Of a stretch of 12,014 nt of DNA, positions 1 through 8,195 are shown piece after piece. How positions within the stretch are numbered: position 1 is the stretch's first letter; each line of letters starts with the position of its first letter. Made by a program: the position numbers and the translations under genes. The stretch is from contig JAAYHO010000289.1 in the NCBI GenBank assembly GCA_012735335.1, forward strand, positions 1-12,014, in the 5' to 3' direction. The stretch is from Gammaproteobacteria bacterium. Lineage in GTDB: Bacteria > Pseudomonadota > Gammaproteobacteria > Pseudomonadales > Pseudomonadaceae. The notes beneath the pieces are model-generated. The model was not told where the DNA came from, did no database searches, and saw only the letters and a list, made by a program, of their open reading frames with translations.

Positions 1-1
1 C

Positions 2-1375
2 AAGGAGGCCCAGGCCCGCCTGGACGAGGTGTACGCCGCCTACGCCGAGCCGGACGCCGACTTCGACGCCCTGGCCGCCGAGCAGGCCAAGCTGGAAGCC
101 ATCCTGCAGGCCGCCGATGGCCACAACCTGGACCGCCAGCTGGAAGTGGCCGCCGACGCCCTGCGCCTGCCGCCGTGGGAAGCCACCATCGGCCATCTGT
201 CCGGCGGTGAAAAGCGCCGTGTTGCCCTGTGCCGCCTGCTGCTGTCAGCCCCGGACATGCTGCTGTTGGACGAACCGACCAACCACCTGGACGCCGACTC
301 GGTCGCCTGGCTGGAGCGCTTCCTGCACGACTTCCCCGGCACCGTGGTAGCCATCACCCACGACCGCTACTTCCTCGATAACGTCGCTGGCTGGATTCTG
401 GAGCTGGACCGTGGTCACGGCATCCCCTTCGAGGGCAACTACTCCCAGTGGCTGGAATCAAAAGCCGCCCGTCTGGAGCAGGAAGCCAAGCAGGAAGCCT
501 CCCACGCCAAGGCCATGAAGGCCGAACTGGAATGGGTGCGTCAGGGCGCCAAGGGCCGTCAGGCCAAATCCAAGGCCCGTCTGCAACGCTTCGAGGAGAT
601 GCAGTCCCAGGAATTCCAGAAGCGCAGCGAGACCAACGAGATCTACATCCCGGCCGGCCCACGTCTGGGTGACAAGGTCATCGAGCTGCATAACGTCACC
701 AAGAGCTACGGCGACCGGGTGCTGATCGACAACCTCAGCCTGACCATTCCCAAGGGCGCCATTGTCGGCGTAATCGGCGGCAACGGCGCTGGCAAGTCCA
801 CCCTGCTGCGCATGATCACCGACAAGGAACAGCCTGACAGTGGCGAGATCGTTATCGGCGACACCGTGAAGATCGCCAGCGTCGACCAGAGCCGGGACAA
901 CCTGGACGGCAGCAAGACCGTCTGGGAGCAGGTCTCCGACGGCTTCGACATGATCACTGTCGGCGGTTATGAAGTCCCGTCCCGGGGCTATGTCGGCCGC
1001 TTCAACTTCAAGGGCGCGGACCAGCAGAAGTTCGTCAAGGACCTGTCCGGCGGTGAGCGCGGTCGTCTGCACCTGGCGCTGACGCTGAAACAGGGCGCCA
1101 ACGTGCTGCTGCTCGACGAACCCTCCAACGACCTGGACGTGGAAACCCTGCGAGCGCTGGAAGAGGCACTGCTGGACTTCCCCGGCTGCGCCATCGTGAT
1201 CTCCCACGACCGCTGGTTCCTCGACCGTATCGCCACCCACATCCTGTCCTATGAGGACGATGCCCAGGTAGTGTTCTTCGAAGGCAACTACACTGAGTTC
1301 GAAGCGGACCGCAAGAAGCGTCTGGGCGAGGCCGCCGCGCAACCGCACCGGGTGCGCTACAAGAAGCTGGCCTGA
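2..1375 (+). CDS. ettA: Energy-dependent translational throttle protein EttA (ABC-F ATPase), 5'-truncated by the window
   Basis: This is the C-terminal 457 residues of an ABC-F protein that is about 555 residues in E. coli, so roughly the first 100 residues, including the first Walker A, lie outside the window. Visible in order are the first-domain signature LSGGEKRR (about nt 200), Walker B LLLDEPTNHLD (about nt 260-292), and the inter-domain linker rich in Lys, Glu and Ala (about nt 450-620). The linker carries the P-site tRNA interaction motif typical of EttA. The second domain has Walker A GGNGAGKST (about nt 775-800), signature LSGGERGR (about nt 1045) and LLLDEPSNDLD (about nt 1105-1140). 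EttA is cytosolic; in E. coli it binds the ribosomal E site and gates entry into elongation according to the ATP/ADP ratio. It has no membrane segments, so it is not a transporter despite the ABC fold. Other ABC-F paralogues (Uup, YheS) fit the linker and C-terminus less well. Confidence 0.95.
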   Translation, partial: KEAQARLDEVYAAYAEPDADFDALAAEQAKLEAILQAADGHNLDRQLEVAADALRLPPWEATIGHLSGGEKRRVALCRLLLSAPDMLLLDEPTNHLDADSVAWLERFLHDFPGTVVAITHDRYFLDNVAGWILELDRGHGIPFEGNYSQWLESKAARLEQEAKQEASHAKAMKAELEWVRQGAKGRQAKSKARLQRFEEMQSQEFQKRSETNEIYIPAGPRLGDKVIELHNVTKSYGDRVLIDNLSLTIPKGAIVGVIGGNGAGKSTLLRMITDKEQPDSGEIVIGDTVKIASVDQSRDNLDGSKTVWEQVSDGFDMITVGGYEVPSRGYVGRFNFKGADQQKFVKDLSGGERGRLHLALTLKQGANVLLLDEPSNDLDVETLRALEEALLDFPGCAIVISHDRWFLDRIATHILSYEDDAQVVFFEGNYTEFEADRKKRLGEAAAQPHRVRYKKLA

Positions 1376-1393
1376 AGTACCTTACCCTTCACC

Positions 1394-1482
1394 GTCATTG
1401 CGAGCGAAGCGCGGCAATCCAGTGCGCGCCGGAAACACCGAGGCCCATGGATTGCCACGTCGCTACGCTCCTCGCAATGACA
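1394..1482. repeat. Widespread palindromic intergenic repeat (GTCATTGCGAGC family)
   Basis: The left arm (1394-1421) begins GTCATTGCGAGCG and ends GGCAATCCA. The right arm (1448-1482) begins TGGATTGCC and ends CTCGCAATGACA. The arms are imperfect inverted copies: both outer ends and both inner ends match, while the middles differ slightly. The spacer is about 26 bp. This family is scattered between genes in many unrelated bacteria, and its right arm is often mistranslated as a short protein ending RYAPRND, which is exactly what one frame reads here. The element may be a miniature mobile element or a REP-like hairpin. I cannot see clear target-site duplications. Confidence 0.75.
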
Positions 1483-1719
1483 GGAGAGTGGAGCTGCGCG
1501 ACTCACAATGTCGTGGCGCGGTCACATTTTTCGGGAACTTTTTTCAACCTGCCGCGTGTGACAAAAAAGCACACCCGGCAAGCCACGCCGAAACATAAAA
1601 AAGAACTTAAGAAACAACGCGTTACCTTTAAAATCTGCATTTACCAAAGGAGATATCGCACCCTTTTCTGTCCGATTTGTTACAGCAAAATCAGCTATAT
1701 TTTTCTATCGGCGCTATTT

Positions 1720-1738
1720 CAGAGCCAGGCCAGCTCTG
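1720..1738. promoter_or_regulatory. Short inverted repeat upstream of gdhA
   Basis: CAGAGC (1720-1725) and GCTCTG (1733-1738) form a perfect 6-bp inverted repeat around a 7-base centre, 46 bases before the gdhA start codon. It could be an operator half-site pair or a small leader hairpin. No known regulator site is recognised, and a chance repeat is possible. Confidence 0.25.
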
Positions 1739-1763
1739 ATAAATTTGCGCTAACACGCCTTAA

Positions 1764-3125
<1,362 letters not shown>

Positions 3126-3140
3126 CTCTGCCGGAGAGAT

Positions 3141-3478
3141 CACCGGGGTGTAGCGTACCCGCGCTACGCCTGGGCCTCTCTCGGGGTGTAGCGCGCCTGC
3201 GCTACGCCTGGGACGCCAAAGGCTGTCGGCGAGCAGGCGCTCGCCAACCCCGGGCTCGGACACGCCACTCGATACTCCAAGCCAGGCCTCTCTCGGGGGT
3301 GTAGCGCGCCTGCGCTACGCCTGGGGCGCCAAAGGCTGTCGGCGAGCAGGCGCTCGCCAACCCCGGGCTCGGACACGCTACTCGATACTCCAAGCCAGGC
3401 CTCTCTCGGGGTGTAGCGCGCCTGCGCTACGCCAGGGGCGCCAAAGGCTGTCGGCGAGCAGGCGCTCGCCAACCCCGG
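3141..3478. repeat. Tandem array of REP-like paired hairpins (about 3 units of 112-113 bp plus a partial unit)
   Basis: Units begin at the shared GCCTCTCTCGGGG at 3174, 3286 and 3399. The third is cut short at about 3478, and a degenerate half unit precedes them (3141-3173). Each unit has hairpin A (GTAGCGC-gcct-GCGCTAC) at 3188-3205, 3301-3318 and 3413-3430. Each also has hairpin B (GGCGAGC-aggc-GCTCGCC) at 3228-3245, 3341-3358 and 3453-3470. The half unit has a diverged hairpin A at 3150-3167. All full hairpins have 7-bp perfect stems and 4-base loops. Copies differ by only a few bases, for example one extra G in unit 2, GGGACGCC versus GGGGCGCC, and GCCTGG versus GCCAGG in unit 3. This points to recent local duplication. 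The layout of two inverted hairpins per unit resembles Pseudomonas REP doublets. Placed just after gdhA, it may end transcription or protect the mRNA 3' end. Confidence 0.9.
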
Positions 3479-3535
3479 CAGACCACCAATCCGCTACAAA
3501 TCGTCGCGCAATCCCATGCTCCGCCTGGCAGCAGC

Positions 3536-3541
3536 TATACT
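3536..3541 (+). promoter_or_regulatory. Candidate -10 element for mapZ
   Basis: TATACT lies 34 bases before the mapZ ATG, a plausible position for a -10 box with a leader of about 28 nt. No good -35 hexamer is seen 16-18 bases upstream. The upstream in-frame ATG at 3516 would precede this box, which supports the 3576 start. Confidence 0.35.
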
Positions 3542-3557
3542 CAGCGCAAAGCCCACT

Positions 3558-3570
3558 CCCTCAGTGAGGG
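3558..3570 (+). promoter_or_regulatory. Ribosome binding site of mapZ inside a 13-bp palindrome
   Basis: GTGAGGG ends 5 bases before the ATG at 3576 and sets that start. The Shine-Dalgarno bases form the right half of CCCTCA-g-TGAGGG, so CCC could pair with GGG and partly cover the ribosome site. Confidence 0.5.
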
Positions 3571-3575
3571 CCGCC

Positions 3576-3938
3576 ATGCCTGATGATCGCCGACGTTTCA
3601 GCCGTATTCCTTTTGATGCCCCGGTCAGACTCCACCAGGAGCCATGGCAGGCACAGACACAACTGCTGGATATCTCCCTGCGCGGCCTGCTGTTGCAGCA
3701 GCCGGACAACTGGAGTCAGGCCGATGCCGACCAGCCGCTGCAGGTGGTGATAGAGCTGTCCGATCTGGAACAGATCCATATGGAAGCACAGCCGGTGTTT
3801 GCCCGGGAGGGCTTGCTGGGGCTGGAATGCCGGCATATCGACCTGGACTCCACCAGCCATCTGAAGCGCCTGATCATGCTGAATCTGGGTGATGACGCGC
3901 TGGAGCGGGAGCTGACCGCCCTGCTCGCCGACGACTAG
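3576..3938 (+). CDS. mapZ: PilZ-domain c-di-GMP receptor, MapZ/PA4608-like
   Basis: This is a 120-residue single PilZ domain. The c-di-GMP motifs are present: RRRFSR (R5, R6, R7, R10) at the N-terminus and DISLRG (D32, S34, G37). The C-terminus, GLLGLECRHIDLDS followed by SHLKRL and LNLGDD, closely resembles P. aeruginosa PA4608 (MapZ) as I remember it. In that species MapZ binds the chemoreceptor methyltransferase CheR1 when loaded with c-di-GMP and so alters flagellar motor switching. That role is inferred here, since no chemotaxis gene is in the window. The position equivalent to PA4608 Trp77, which stacks on the ligand, appears to be Phe75. I chose the ATG at 3576 because it has a good ribosome site and the RRRF motif then falls at the expected place near the N-terminus. 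The stop overlaps the rlmG stop from the opposite strand. Confidence 0.85.
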   Translation: MPDDRRRFSRIPFDAPVRLHQEPWQAQTQLLDISLRGLLLQQPDNWSQADADQPLQVVIELSDLEQIHMEAQPVFAREGLLGLECRHIDLDSTSHLKRLIMLNLGDDALERELTALLADD

Positions 3939-5062
3939 CGGGCGCGCAGCACCACAAACTTGCTGTTACCACCCAACTGCTCCACCTCTTTGAAAAAGCG
4001 TCGCAACTTGACGTGGTAGCCCAGGTGGCGGTTGCCCACCACCCACAACTCGCCACCCTGGGCCAGCGCCCGACGGCTCTGCTGGAACAGGCGCATGGCA
4101 ATCTCGTCGCCGATCACCTGCTGCTGATGGAACGGTGGGTTGCACAGCACCAGATCGGCACTGCCCGGCTCGGCATCCAGCAGCCCGTCCGCCACCACAA
4201 AACGCGCCTCGCGCCCGGCACAGGCGGCGGCAAAATTCTGCGCAGCAGAGGCCACCGCAGCATGGGACTCGTCGATAAAGGTCAGCTCCGCCAGCGGGTT
4301 GTTCAGCGCCGCCTGGATGCCCAGCGCACCATTGCCGCAACCCAGATCCACCACCCGCAGTGCCTCGGTTGCCTGGGGAATGCACGGCAGCAACACCCGG
4401 GAGCCCGGATCCAGCCGCTCCCGGGAGAATACCCCCGGCAGGTTGAGCAGCTCACAGCCGGTGTCACCCAGCGCGTAGCGACTGCTCAATTGCGGGGTGC
4501 CGGGTGCCAGCGTGGTGTCCATGCGGGCACTGAGCAAACGCGCCTTTTTCCACGCCAGTGAAGCCCGATAGCTGCCGACATAGCGGGCCAGCAGGTCTCC
4601 GGCGCTGGGCGGCAGGTGCTTGAGCATGGCCCCGGCGGTGACCACTGCCTGCGTCGACAGCAGCGGGCGCAGACGGCTCAGCTGATCCTCCAACAGCGCC
4701 AGGCTCTTGGGGATGCGCAGCAGTACCTGATCGACCGGCCCCTCGGGCAGCCGCTGACTGTCGATGAATCGAATCCCCTCCGCCGCCAGGCCATTGTGCT
4801 CGGCATTGCCCCACAACGCCCGCTCGGCCAGCAAGGAATCGCTCCAACTACTGACCTGATAGCCCCCCTGCGCCAGCGCGCAAGCCAGGCTGCCGAAGTT
4901 GTCATTGATCACCAGCACCCGACTGCCCGACGGCAGGCCGCTGTCGGCCAGAGACTGCAGCAGGTACAAATCCGCCGCATCCCAGGGTTGCAGGGTGGGG
5001 TTGCGGGTCGGTGGGTAGCGGTCCAGCTCAAGGCTGCCGAAGGGCGTGTCACAGGATTGCAT
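3935..5062 (-). CDS. rlmG: 23S rRNA (guanine(1835)-N(2))-methyltransferase RlmG
   Basis: The 375-residue product has nearly the length of E. coli RlmG (378). Its N-terminus, with FGSLELDRYP and QPWDAADLYLLQSL, matches the family pattern, so the ATG at 5062 is the likely start even though no clear Shine-Dalgarno sequence is seen. The N-terminal half is a degenerate methyltransferase-like domain. The C-terminal half is the catalytic Rossmann domain, with SAM motif VVDLGCGNGALG (D239 to G245) and the N2-guanine motif NPPF (308-311). The enzyme methylates G1835 of 23S rRNA using S-adenosylmethionine, in the cytosol. RsmC is a related alternative that modifies 16S G1207, but the N-terminal sequence favours RlmG. 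The gene lies 56 bp downstream of pap on the same strand, with a possible promoter of its own, and converges on mapZ. Confidence 0.93.
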   Translation of the reverse strand: MQSCDTPFGSLELDRYPPTRNPTLQPWDAADLYLLQSLADSGLPSGSRVLVINDNFGSLACALAQGGYQVSSWSDSLLAERALWGNAEHNGLAAEGIRFIDSQRLPEGPVDQVLLRIPKSLALLEDQLSRLRPLLSTQAVVTAGAMLKHLPPSAGDLLARYVGSYRASLAWKKARLLSARMDTTLAPGTPQLSSRYALGDTGCELLNLPGVFSRERLDPGSRVLLPCIPQATEALRVVDLGCGNGALGIQAALNNPLAELTFIDESHAAVASAAQNFAAACAGREARFVVADGLLDAEPGSADLVLCNPPFHQQQVIGDEIAMRLFQQSRRALAQGGELWVVGNRHLGYHVKLRRFFKEVEQLGGNSKFVVLRAR

Positions 5063-5113
5063 GGGTGGCCGGTCATCAGATCAGGGCCGGGCAGTATAGC
5101 GCAGGCCACCCAT
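5061..5113 (-). promoter_or_regulatory. 10-bp inverted repeat that would pair over the rlmG start codon
   Basis: On the minus strand ATGGGTGGCC (5113 to 5104, just after the pap stop) is perfectly complementary to GGCCACCCAT (5070 to 5061), which covers the bases before rlmG and the first two bases of its ATG. The 33-base loop includes a TATACT motif. An mRNA reading through from pap could fold and hide the start, whereas one begun at the internal motif would lack the upstream arm. Confidence 0.5.
5093..5098 (-). promoter_or_regulatory. Candidate -10 element for rlmG
   Basis: On the minus strand TATACT sits 30 bases before the rlmG ATG, in the gap after pap. Flanking bases (CTATACTGCCCG) are the same as at the candidate pap promoter. 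No convincing -35 is seen. Confidence 0.35.
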
Positions 5114-5118
5114 CAACT

Positions 5119-6558
5119 TCATGCCAACGCCTCGCGCAGCGTGCGACAGAGGATCTTCAGCACCTCGACCCGGGCATAGCGCTTGTTCTCGGCGGGCACC
5201 AGGTGCCAGGGAGCGTCTGCGGTGCTGGTCAGCGCCACCATATCGTTCACCGCCTGCTCATACCGCGGCCACTGTTTGCGGTTGCGCCAATCTTCGTCGG
5301 TGAGTTTGTAACGCTTGAGCGGCGAGTCCCGGCGTGCCTCGAAGCGTTTCAACTGCTCGGCTTCGGTAATCGCCAGCCAGAACTTGACCACTATGGTACC
5401 GGCCGCCTGCAGCTGCGCCTCGAAGTCGTTCAGCTCGGCATTGGCCTGCTGCCAGCGCCGGGCCGGGGTCAGCTCCTCGACCCGCTCGACCAGCACCCGG
5501 CCGTAATAACTGCGGTCAAAGATGGCCACCCGCCCCGGGGTCGGCACCCGTCGCCAGAAACGCAGCAGATAGGGCTGCTGACGCTGCTCCGGAGTCGGTG
5601 CCCGGGTGCCATGCACCCGCAGGTAACGCGGATCGAGGCATTGGGTGATGCGCCGGATGGTGCCGCCCTTGCCCGCCGCATCGGTGCCCTCGAATACCAG
5701 CAGCAGGCTGCGCCGGGCAAACGCCGGGCGGCGCACCAGCTCACGCAGTTCGCTCTGATAGCGCTGCAGTTGCTCGGCATAATCGCGCTTGTTCAGCTTC
5801 AGGCTGTAATCCACCTGGCGCAGTACCGCTACCGGCTCCCTGGGCAGCGCTGGCGGCGCGGACTGGCGCTGGCTCTTGTTACGCAGGTTGCGGATCTGCT
5901 GCAGCACCAGTTGCCCGACCTGGATGTCCCGGTAATGGGCATCGGCGCTCGGCACCCGCACCCAGCCCGCCTCCGGGGTGGAGGTCAGGGCCATCATGCG
6001 CTGGGTCACCTGCTCCAGTTGCTCACGGTCGGCCAGGCTGAAGTCACCCCACTCACGCATGGCCACGTTCTGCTCCACCTCGGCAATATCCGCCGCCACC
6101 TCGCCCGGCTCCACCTGCAGCCAGAGCTTGATCAGCGCCACGCCTTCATCCACCAGCAACTGCTCGAAGCTGCGGATCTCCTGCATCTGCTGCTCGAAGG
6201 CCTGGGCACTGATATCGCCACGCACCAGACGCATCTGTGGCTGGTGATACCAGGAGCCGAGATAGAAACCCAGCTTGTCCGGCCCCGGCAGGCTGGTCCA
6301 GTAGCGCCACAGGTGCGGCATGCGCCCCTCTATCCCCTCCGGCAGGGCAAAGGCCCGGGTCACCAGAAAACGGTTGTCCAGCCATTCGTAGAAGCGGTAC
6401 AGCAGTTCGGCCTTGCCTGCCGCATCGTTACCACTGATCAGCACCAGCACCGGGCCCTTGATCGACTTGCGCAATTCGTACTGGGCCTCCAGCAGGGCTT
6501 CGGTCAGCTCCGCTTCCTGCTTGTCGAATTCCTTCTTGCTCAGGAAGTACTGCGCCAT
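5119..6558 (-). CDS. pap: Polyphosphate:AMP phosphotransferase (two-domain PPK2 family)
   Basis: The 479-residue protein contains two tandem PPK2 domains. The N-terminal domain has a Walker A-like GNDAAGK (43-49). Where the second domain has the FDRSYY motif, the first has YLGSWY, so its catalytic Asp-Arg pair is absent. The C-terminal domain is intact: EGTDAAGKGG with Lys at 297, RAPTPEQ lid residues, and FDRSYYGRV with Asp at 348. Two-domain PPK2 proteins such as P. aeruginosa PA3455, about 496 residues as I recall, transfer phosphate from inorganic polyphosphate to AMP to give ADP, in the cytosol. One-domain relatives prefer ADP. The ATG at 6558 has an AAAGG ribosome site 8 bases upstream. 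The gene diverges from radA, with about 89 bp between the starts, and precedes rlmG on the same strand. Confidence 0.9.
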   Translation of the reverse strand: MAQYFLSKKEFDKQEAELTEALLEAQYELRKSIKGPVLVLISGNDAAGKAELLYRFYEWLDNRFLVTRAFALPEGIEGRMPHLWRYWTSLPGPDKLGFYLGSWYHQPQMRLVRGDISAQAFEQQMQEIRSFEQLLVDEGVALIKLWLQVEPGEVAADIAEVEQNVAMREWGDFSLADREQLEQVTQRMMALTSTPEAGWVRVPSADAHYRDIQVGQLVLQQIRNLRNKSQRQSAPPALPREPVAVLRQVDYSLKLNKRDYAEQLQRYQSELRELVRRPAFARRSLLLVFEGTDAAGKGGTIRRITQCLDPRYLRVHGTRAPTPEQRQQPYLLRFWRRVPTPGRVAIFDRSYYGRVLVERVEELTPARRWQQANAELNDFEAQLQAAGTIVVKFWLAITEAEQLKRFEARRDSPLKRYKLTDEDWRNRKQWPRYEQAVNDMVALTSTADAPWHLVPAENKRYARVEVLKILCRTLREALA

Positions 6559-6590
6559 CTTGTTCGCCTTTGTTGCCTGTTTCAGGATTT

Positions 6591-6633
6591 ATCGGATTGC
6601 GGGCAGTATAGTTGTCCGATGCAGAAATCCGAT
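6591..6633. promoter_or_regulatory. Divergent pap/radA promoter region with flanking inverted repeat
   Basis: Overlapping -10-like motifs face both ways: TATACT on the minus strand (6610 to 6605, toward pap) and TATAGT on the plus strand (6607-6612, toward radA). ATCGGATT (6591-6598) and AATCCGAT (6626-6633) form an 8-bp inverted repeat centred on them, and a third TCCGAT lies at 6615-6620. No good -35 hexamers are visible. Confidence 0.35.
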
Positions 6634-6647
6634 TGACTGGAATCACC

Positions 6648-8030
6648 ATGGCAAAGAACAAGCGACTCTACGGCTGCACCGACTGCGGCGCCACCTTCAG
6701 CAAATGGTCCGGGCAGTGCGGCGAGTGCCAGGCCTGGAATACCCTGGTCGAAACCGTGATCGACACCACCCCGGTGGGCGGCAGCGGCAGCGGCAGCAGC
6801 TCGCGCAGCAGTAACTGGGCCGGGGAGATGGCCCAGGTCAAGACCCTGGCGGAAGTCTCCACCGAGGAAACCCCACGCCAGCCCAGTGGCTCCTCGGAAC
6901 TGGACCGGGTGCTCGGCGGCGGTCTGGTCAGCGGCTCGGTGGTACTGATCGGCGGTGACCCGGGCATCGGCAAATCCACCATATTGCTGCAGACCCTGTG
7001 CCGCCTGGCCCAGAGCATGCCTGCGCTGTATGTCACCGGCGAGGAATCCCAGCAGCAGGTGGCCATGCGCGCCGAACGCCTGGGCCTGCCGAAGGATCAG
7101 CTCAAGGTGATGACCGAGACCTGCATCGAAAACATCATCGCCACCGCCCGCAGGGAAAAGCCCAGGGTCATGGTGGTGGACTCGATCCAGACCATCTTCA
7201 CCGAACAGCTGCAATCCGCCCCCGGCGGCGTCGCCCAGGTGCGGGAAAGTGCCGCCCTGCTGGTACGTTTCGCCAAACAGAGCGGCACCGCCATCTTCCT
7301 GGTCGGCCACGTGACCAAGGAGGGCTCGCTGGCCGGGCCACGGGTGCTGGAGCACATGGTCGATACTGTGCTGTATTTCGAGGGCGAGTCCGATGGCCGT
7401 CTGCGCATGCTGCGGGCGGTGAAGAACCGCTTCGGCGCGGTCAACGAGCTGGGCGTGTTCGCCATGACCGACAAAGGCCTGAAAGAAGTCGCCAACCCCT
7501 CGGCGATCTTCCTCTCGCGCTATGAGGCACCGATTCCCGGCAGCGTGGTGATGTCCACCTGGGAGGGCTCACGGCCGATGCTGGTGGAAGTGCAGGCGCT
7601 GGTCGACACCAGCCACCTGGGCAACCCGCGGCGGGTCACCCTGGGGTTGGATCAGAACCGGCTGGCCATGCTGCTGGCGGTACTGCATCGCCATGGCGGT
7701 GTAGCCACCTATGACCAGGACGTGTTCGTCAACGTGGTCGGCGGGGTCAAGGTACTGGAAACCGCCGCCGACCTGGCATTGCTGGCAGCGGTCATCTCCA
7801 GCCTGCGCAACCGCCCGTTGCCGATGGATCTGATGGTGTTCGGCGAACTGGGCCTGTCCGGCGAGGTCCGCCCGGTACCCAGCGGCCAGGAACGCCTCAA
7901 GGAAGCCGCCAAACACGGCTTCACCCGCGCCATCGTACCCAAGGCCAACGCCCCCAAGGAAATGCCCAAAGGCATGCAGGTGATACCGGTCACCCGTCTG
8001 GATGAGGCGCTGGGGCTGTTGTTCGAGTAG
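6648..8030 (+). CDS. radA: DNA repair protein RadA (Sms), branch-migrating recombination helicase
   Basis: The 460-residue product is the normal family length. It opens with the zinc motif CTDC (C10, C13) and CGEC (C24, C27). A RecA-like ATPase core follows, with Walker A GGDPGIGKST (102-111), Walker B near VMVVDS (174-179) and the RadA-specific KNRFG (259-263). The Lon-protease-like C-terminal domain includes GELGLSGEVRPV. RadA extends heteroduplex DNA at RecA-made recombination intermediates and helps in double-strand break repair. A Gly/Ser-rich stretch (about 44-55) between the zinc finger and the ATPase core looks like a flexible linker. I chose the ATG at 6648 because it gives the conserved MAKNKRLYGC start; its ribosome site is weak. 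Nearness to mapZ matches what I recall of Pseudomonas, though here rlmG and pap lie between them. Confidence 0.98.
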   Translation: MAKNKRLYGCTDCGATFSKWSGQCGECQAWNTLVETVIDTTPVGGSGSGSSSRSSNWAGEMAQVKTLAEVSTEETPRQPSGSSELDRVLGGGLVSGSVVLIGGDPGIGKSTILLQTLCRLAQSMPALYVTGEESQQQVAMRAERLGLPKDQLKVMTETCIENIIATARREKPRVMVVDSIQTIFTEQLQSAPGGVAQVRESAALLVRFAKQSGTAIFLVGHVTKEGSLAGPRVLEHMVDTVLYFEGESDGRLRMLRAVKNRFGAVNELGVFAMTDKGLKEVANPSAIFLSRYEAPIPGSVVMSTWEGSRPMLVEVQALVDTSHLGNPRRVTLGLDQNRLAMLLAVLHRHGGVATYDQDVFVNVVGGVKVLETAADLALLAAVISSLRNRPLPMDLMVFGELGLSGEVRPVPSGQERLKEAAKHGFTRAIVPKANAPKEMPKGMQVIPVTRLDEALGLLFE

Positions 8031-8057
8031 AGCCACCTCTGGAACTATCCGGATCCC

Positions 8058-8080
8058 TGATTGCAGAAGCAAAGCAATCA
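8058..8080. other. Stem-loop after radA
   Basis: TGATTGC (8058-8064) and GCAATCA (8074-8080) form a perfect 7-bp stem with a 9-base loop, 28 bases past the radA stop. No T-run follows, so it is not a classical terminator. It may be an mRNA 3'-end structure or chance. Confidence 0.3.
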
Positions 8081-8184
8081 CCCATCCGAGGGGTATGCAT
8101 TTAAAAACCATATCTCTATTTTGAGCTGACAGTGATTCTGGCGACTGCCATTCGCTGCACTACCGGATATCCAAGAATAAGAAA

Positions 8185-8189
8185 AAGGA
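8185..8189 (+). promoter_or_regulatory. Ribosome binding site of the lipase lipoprotein gene
   Basis: AAGGA, within an A-rich stretch, ends 6 bases before the ATG at 8196. It is the best ribosome site near this gene and fixes the start of the lipoprotein signal peptide, rather than the GTG codons at 8473 and 8476. Confidence 0.7.
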
Positions 8190-8195
8190 CTCGAT

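Larger units (their letters stand above)
3126..3575. other. 450-bp intergenic region, gdhA to mapZ, mostly hairpin repeats
   Basis: About three quarters of this spacer (3141-3478) is a tandem array of REP-like hairpins. The remaining bases hold the candidate mapZ promoter and leader. The array reads open on the minus strand for about 100 codons, but this follows from the repeats and carries no start signal, so I do not treat it as coding. Confidence 0.8.

Noticed and set aside
1646..1652. Strong Shine-Dalgarno-like AAAGGAG in the gdhA leader
   Set aside because: No ATG, GTG or TTG lies at a suitable distance, and no frame of useful length follows.
3164..3472. Long minus-strand reading frames across the gdhA downstream repeats
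   Set aside because: They repeat with the hairpin units, have no ribosome site, and their composition follows from the repeats; artefacts.
3141..3478. CRISPR array reading of the repeated region
   Set aside because: The repeated unit is continuous (112-113 bp with nearly identical linkers), so there are no unique spacers and no cas genes.
3516..3575. Earlier in-frame ATG for mapZ adding 20 residues
   Set aside because: It lies before the candidate -10, lacks a ribosome site, and would push the RRRF motif away from its usual N-terminal place.
5011..6636. 541-codon plus-strand frame opposite pap
   Set aside because: Low-complexity Gln/Leu/His-rich shadow of pap; no start signal and no recognisable domain.
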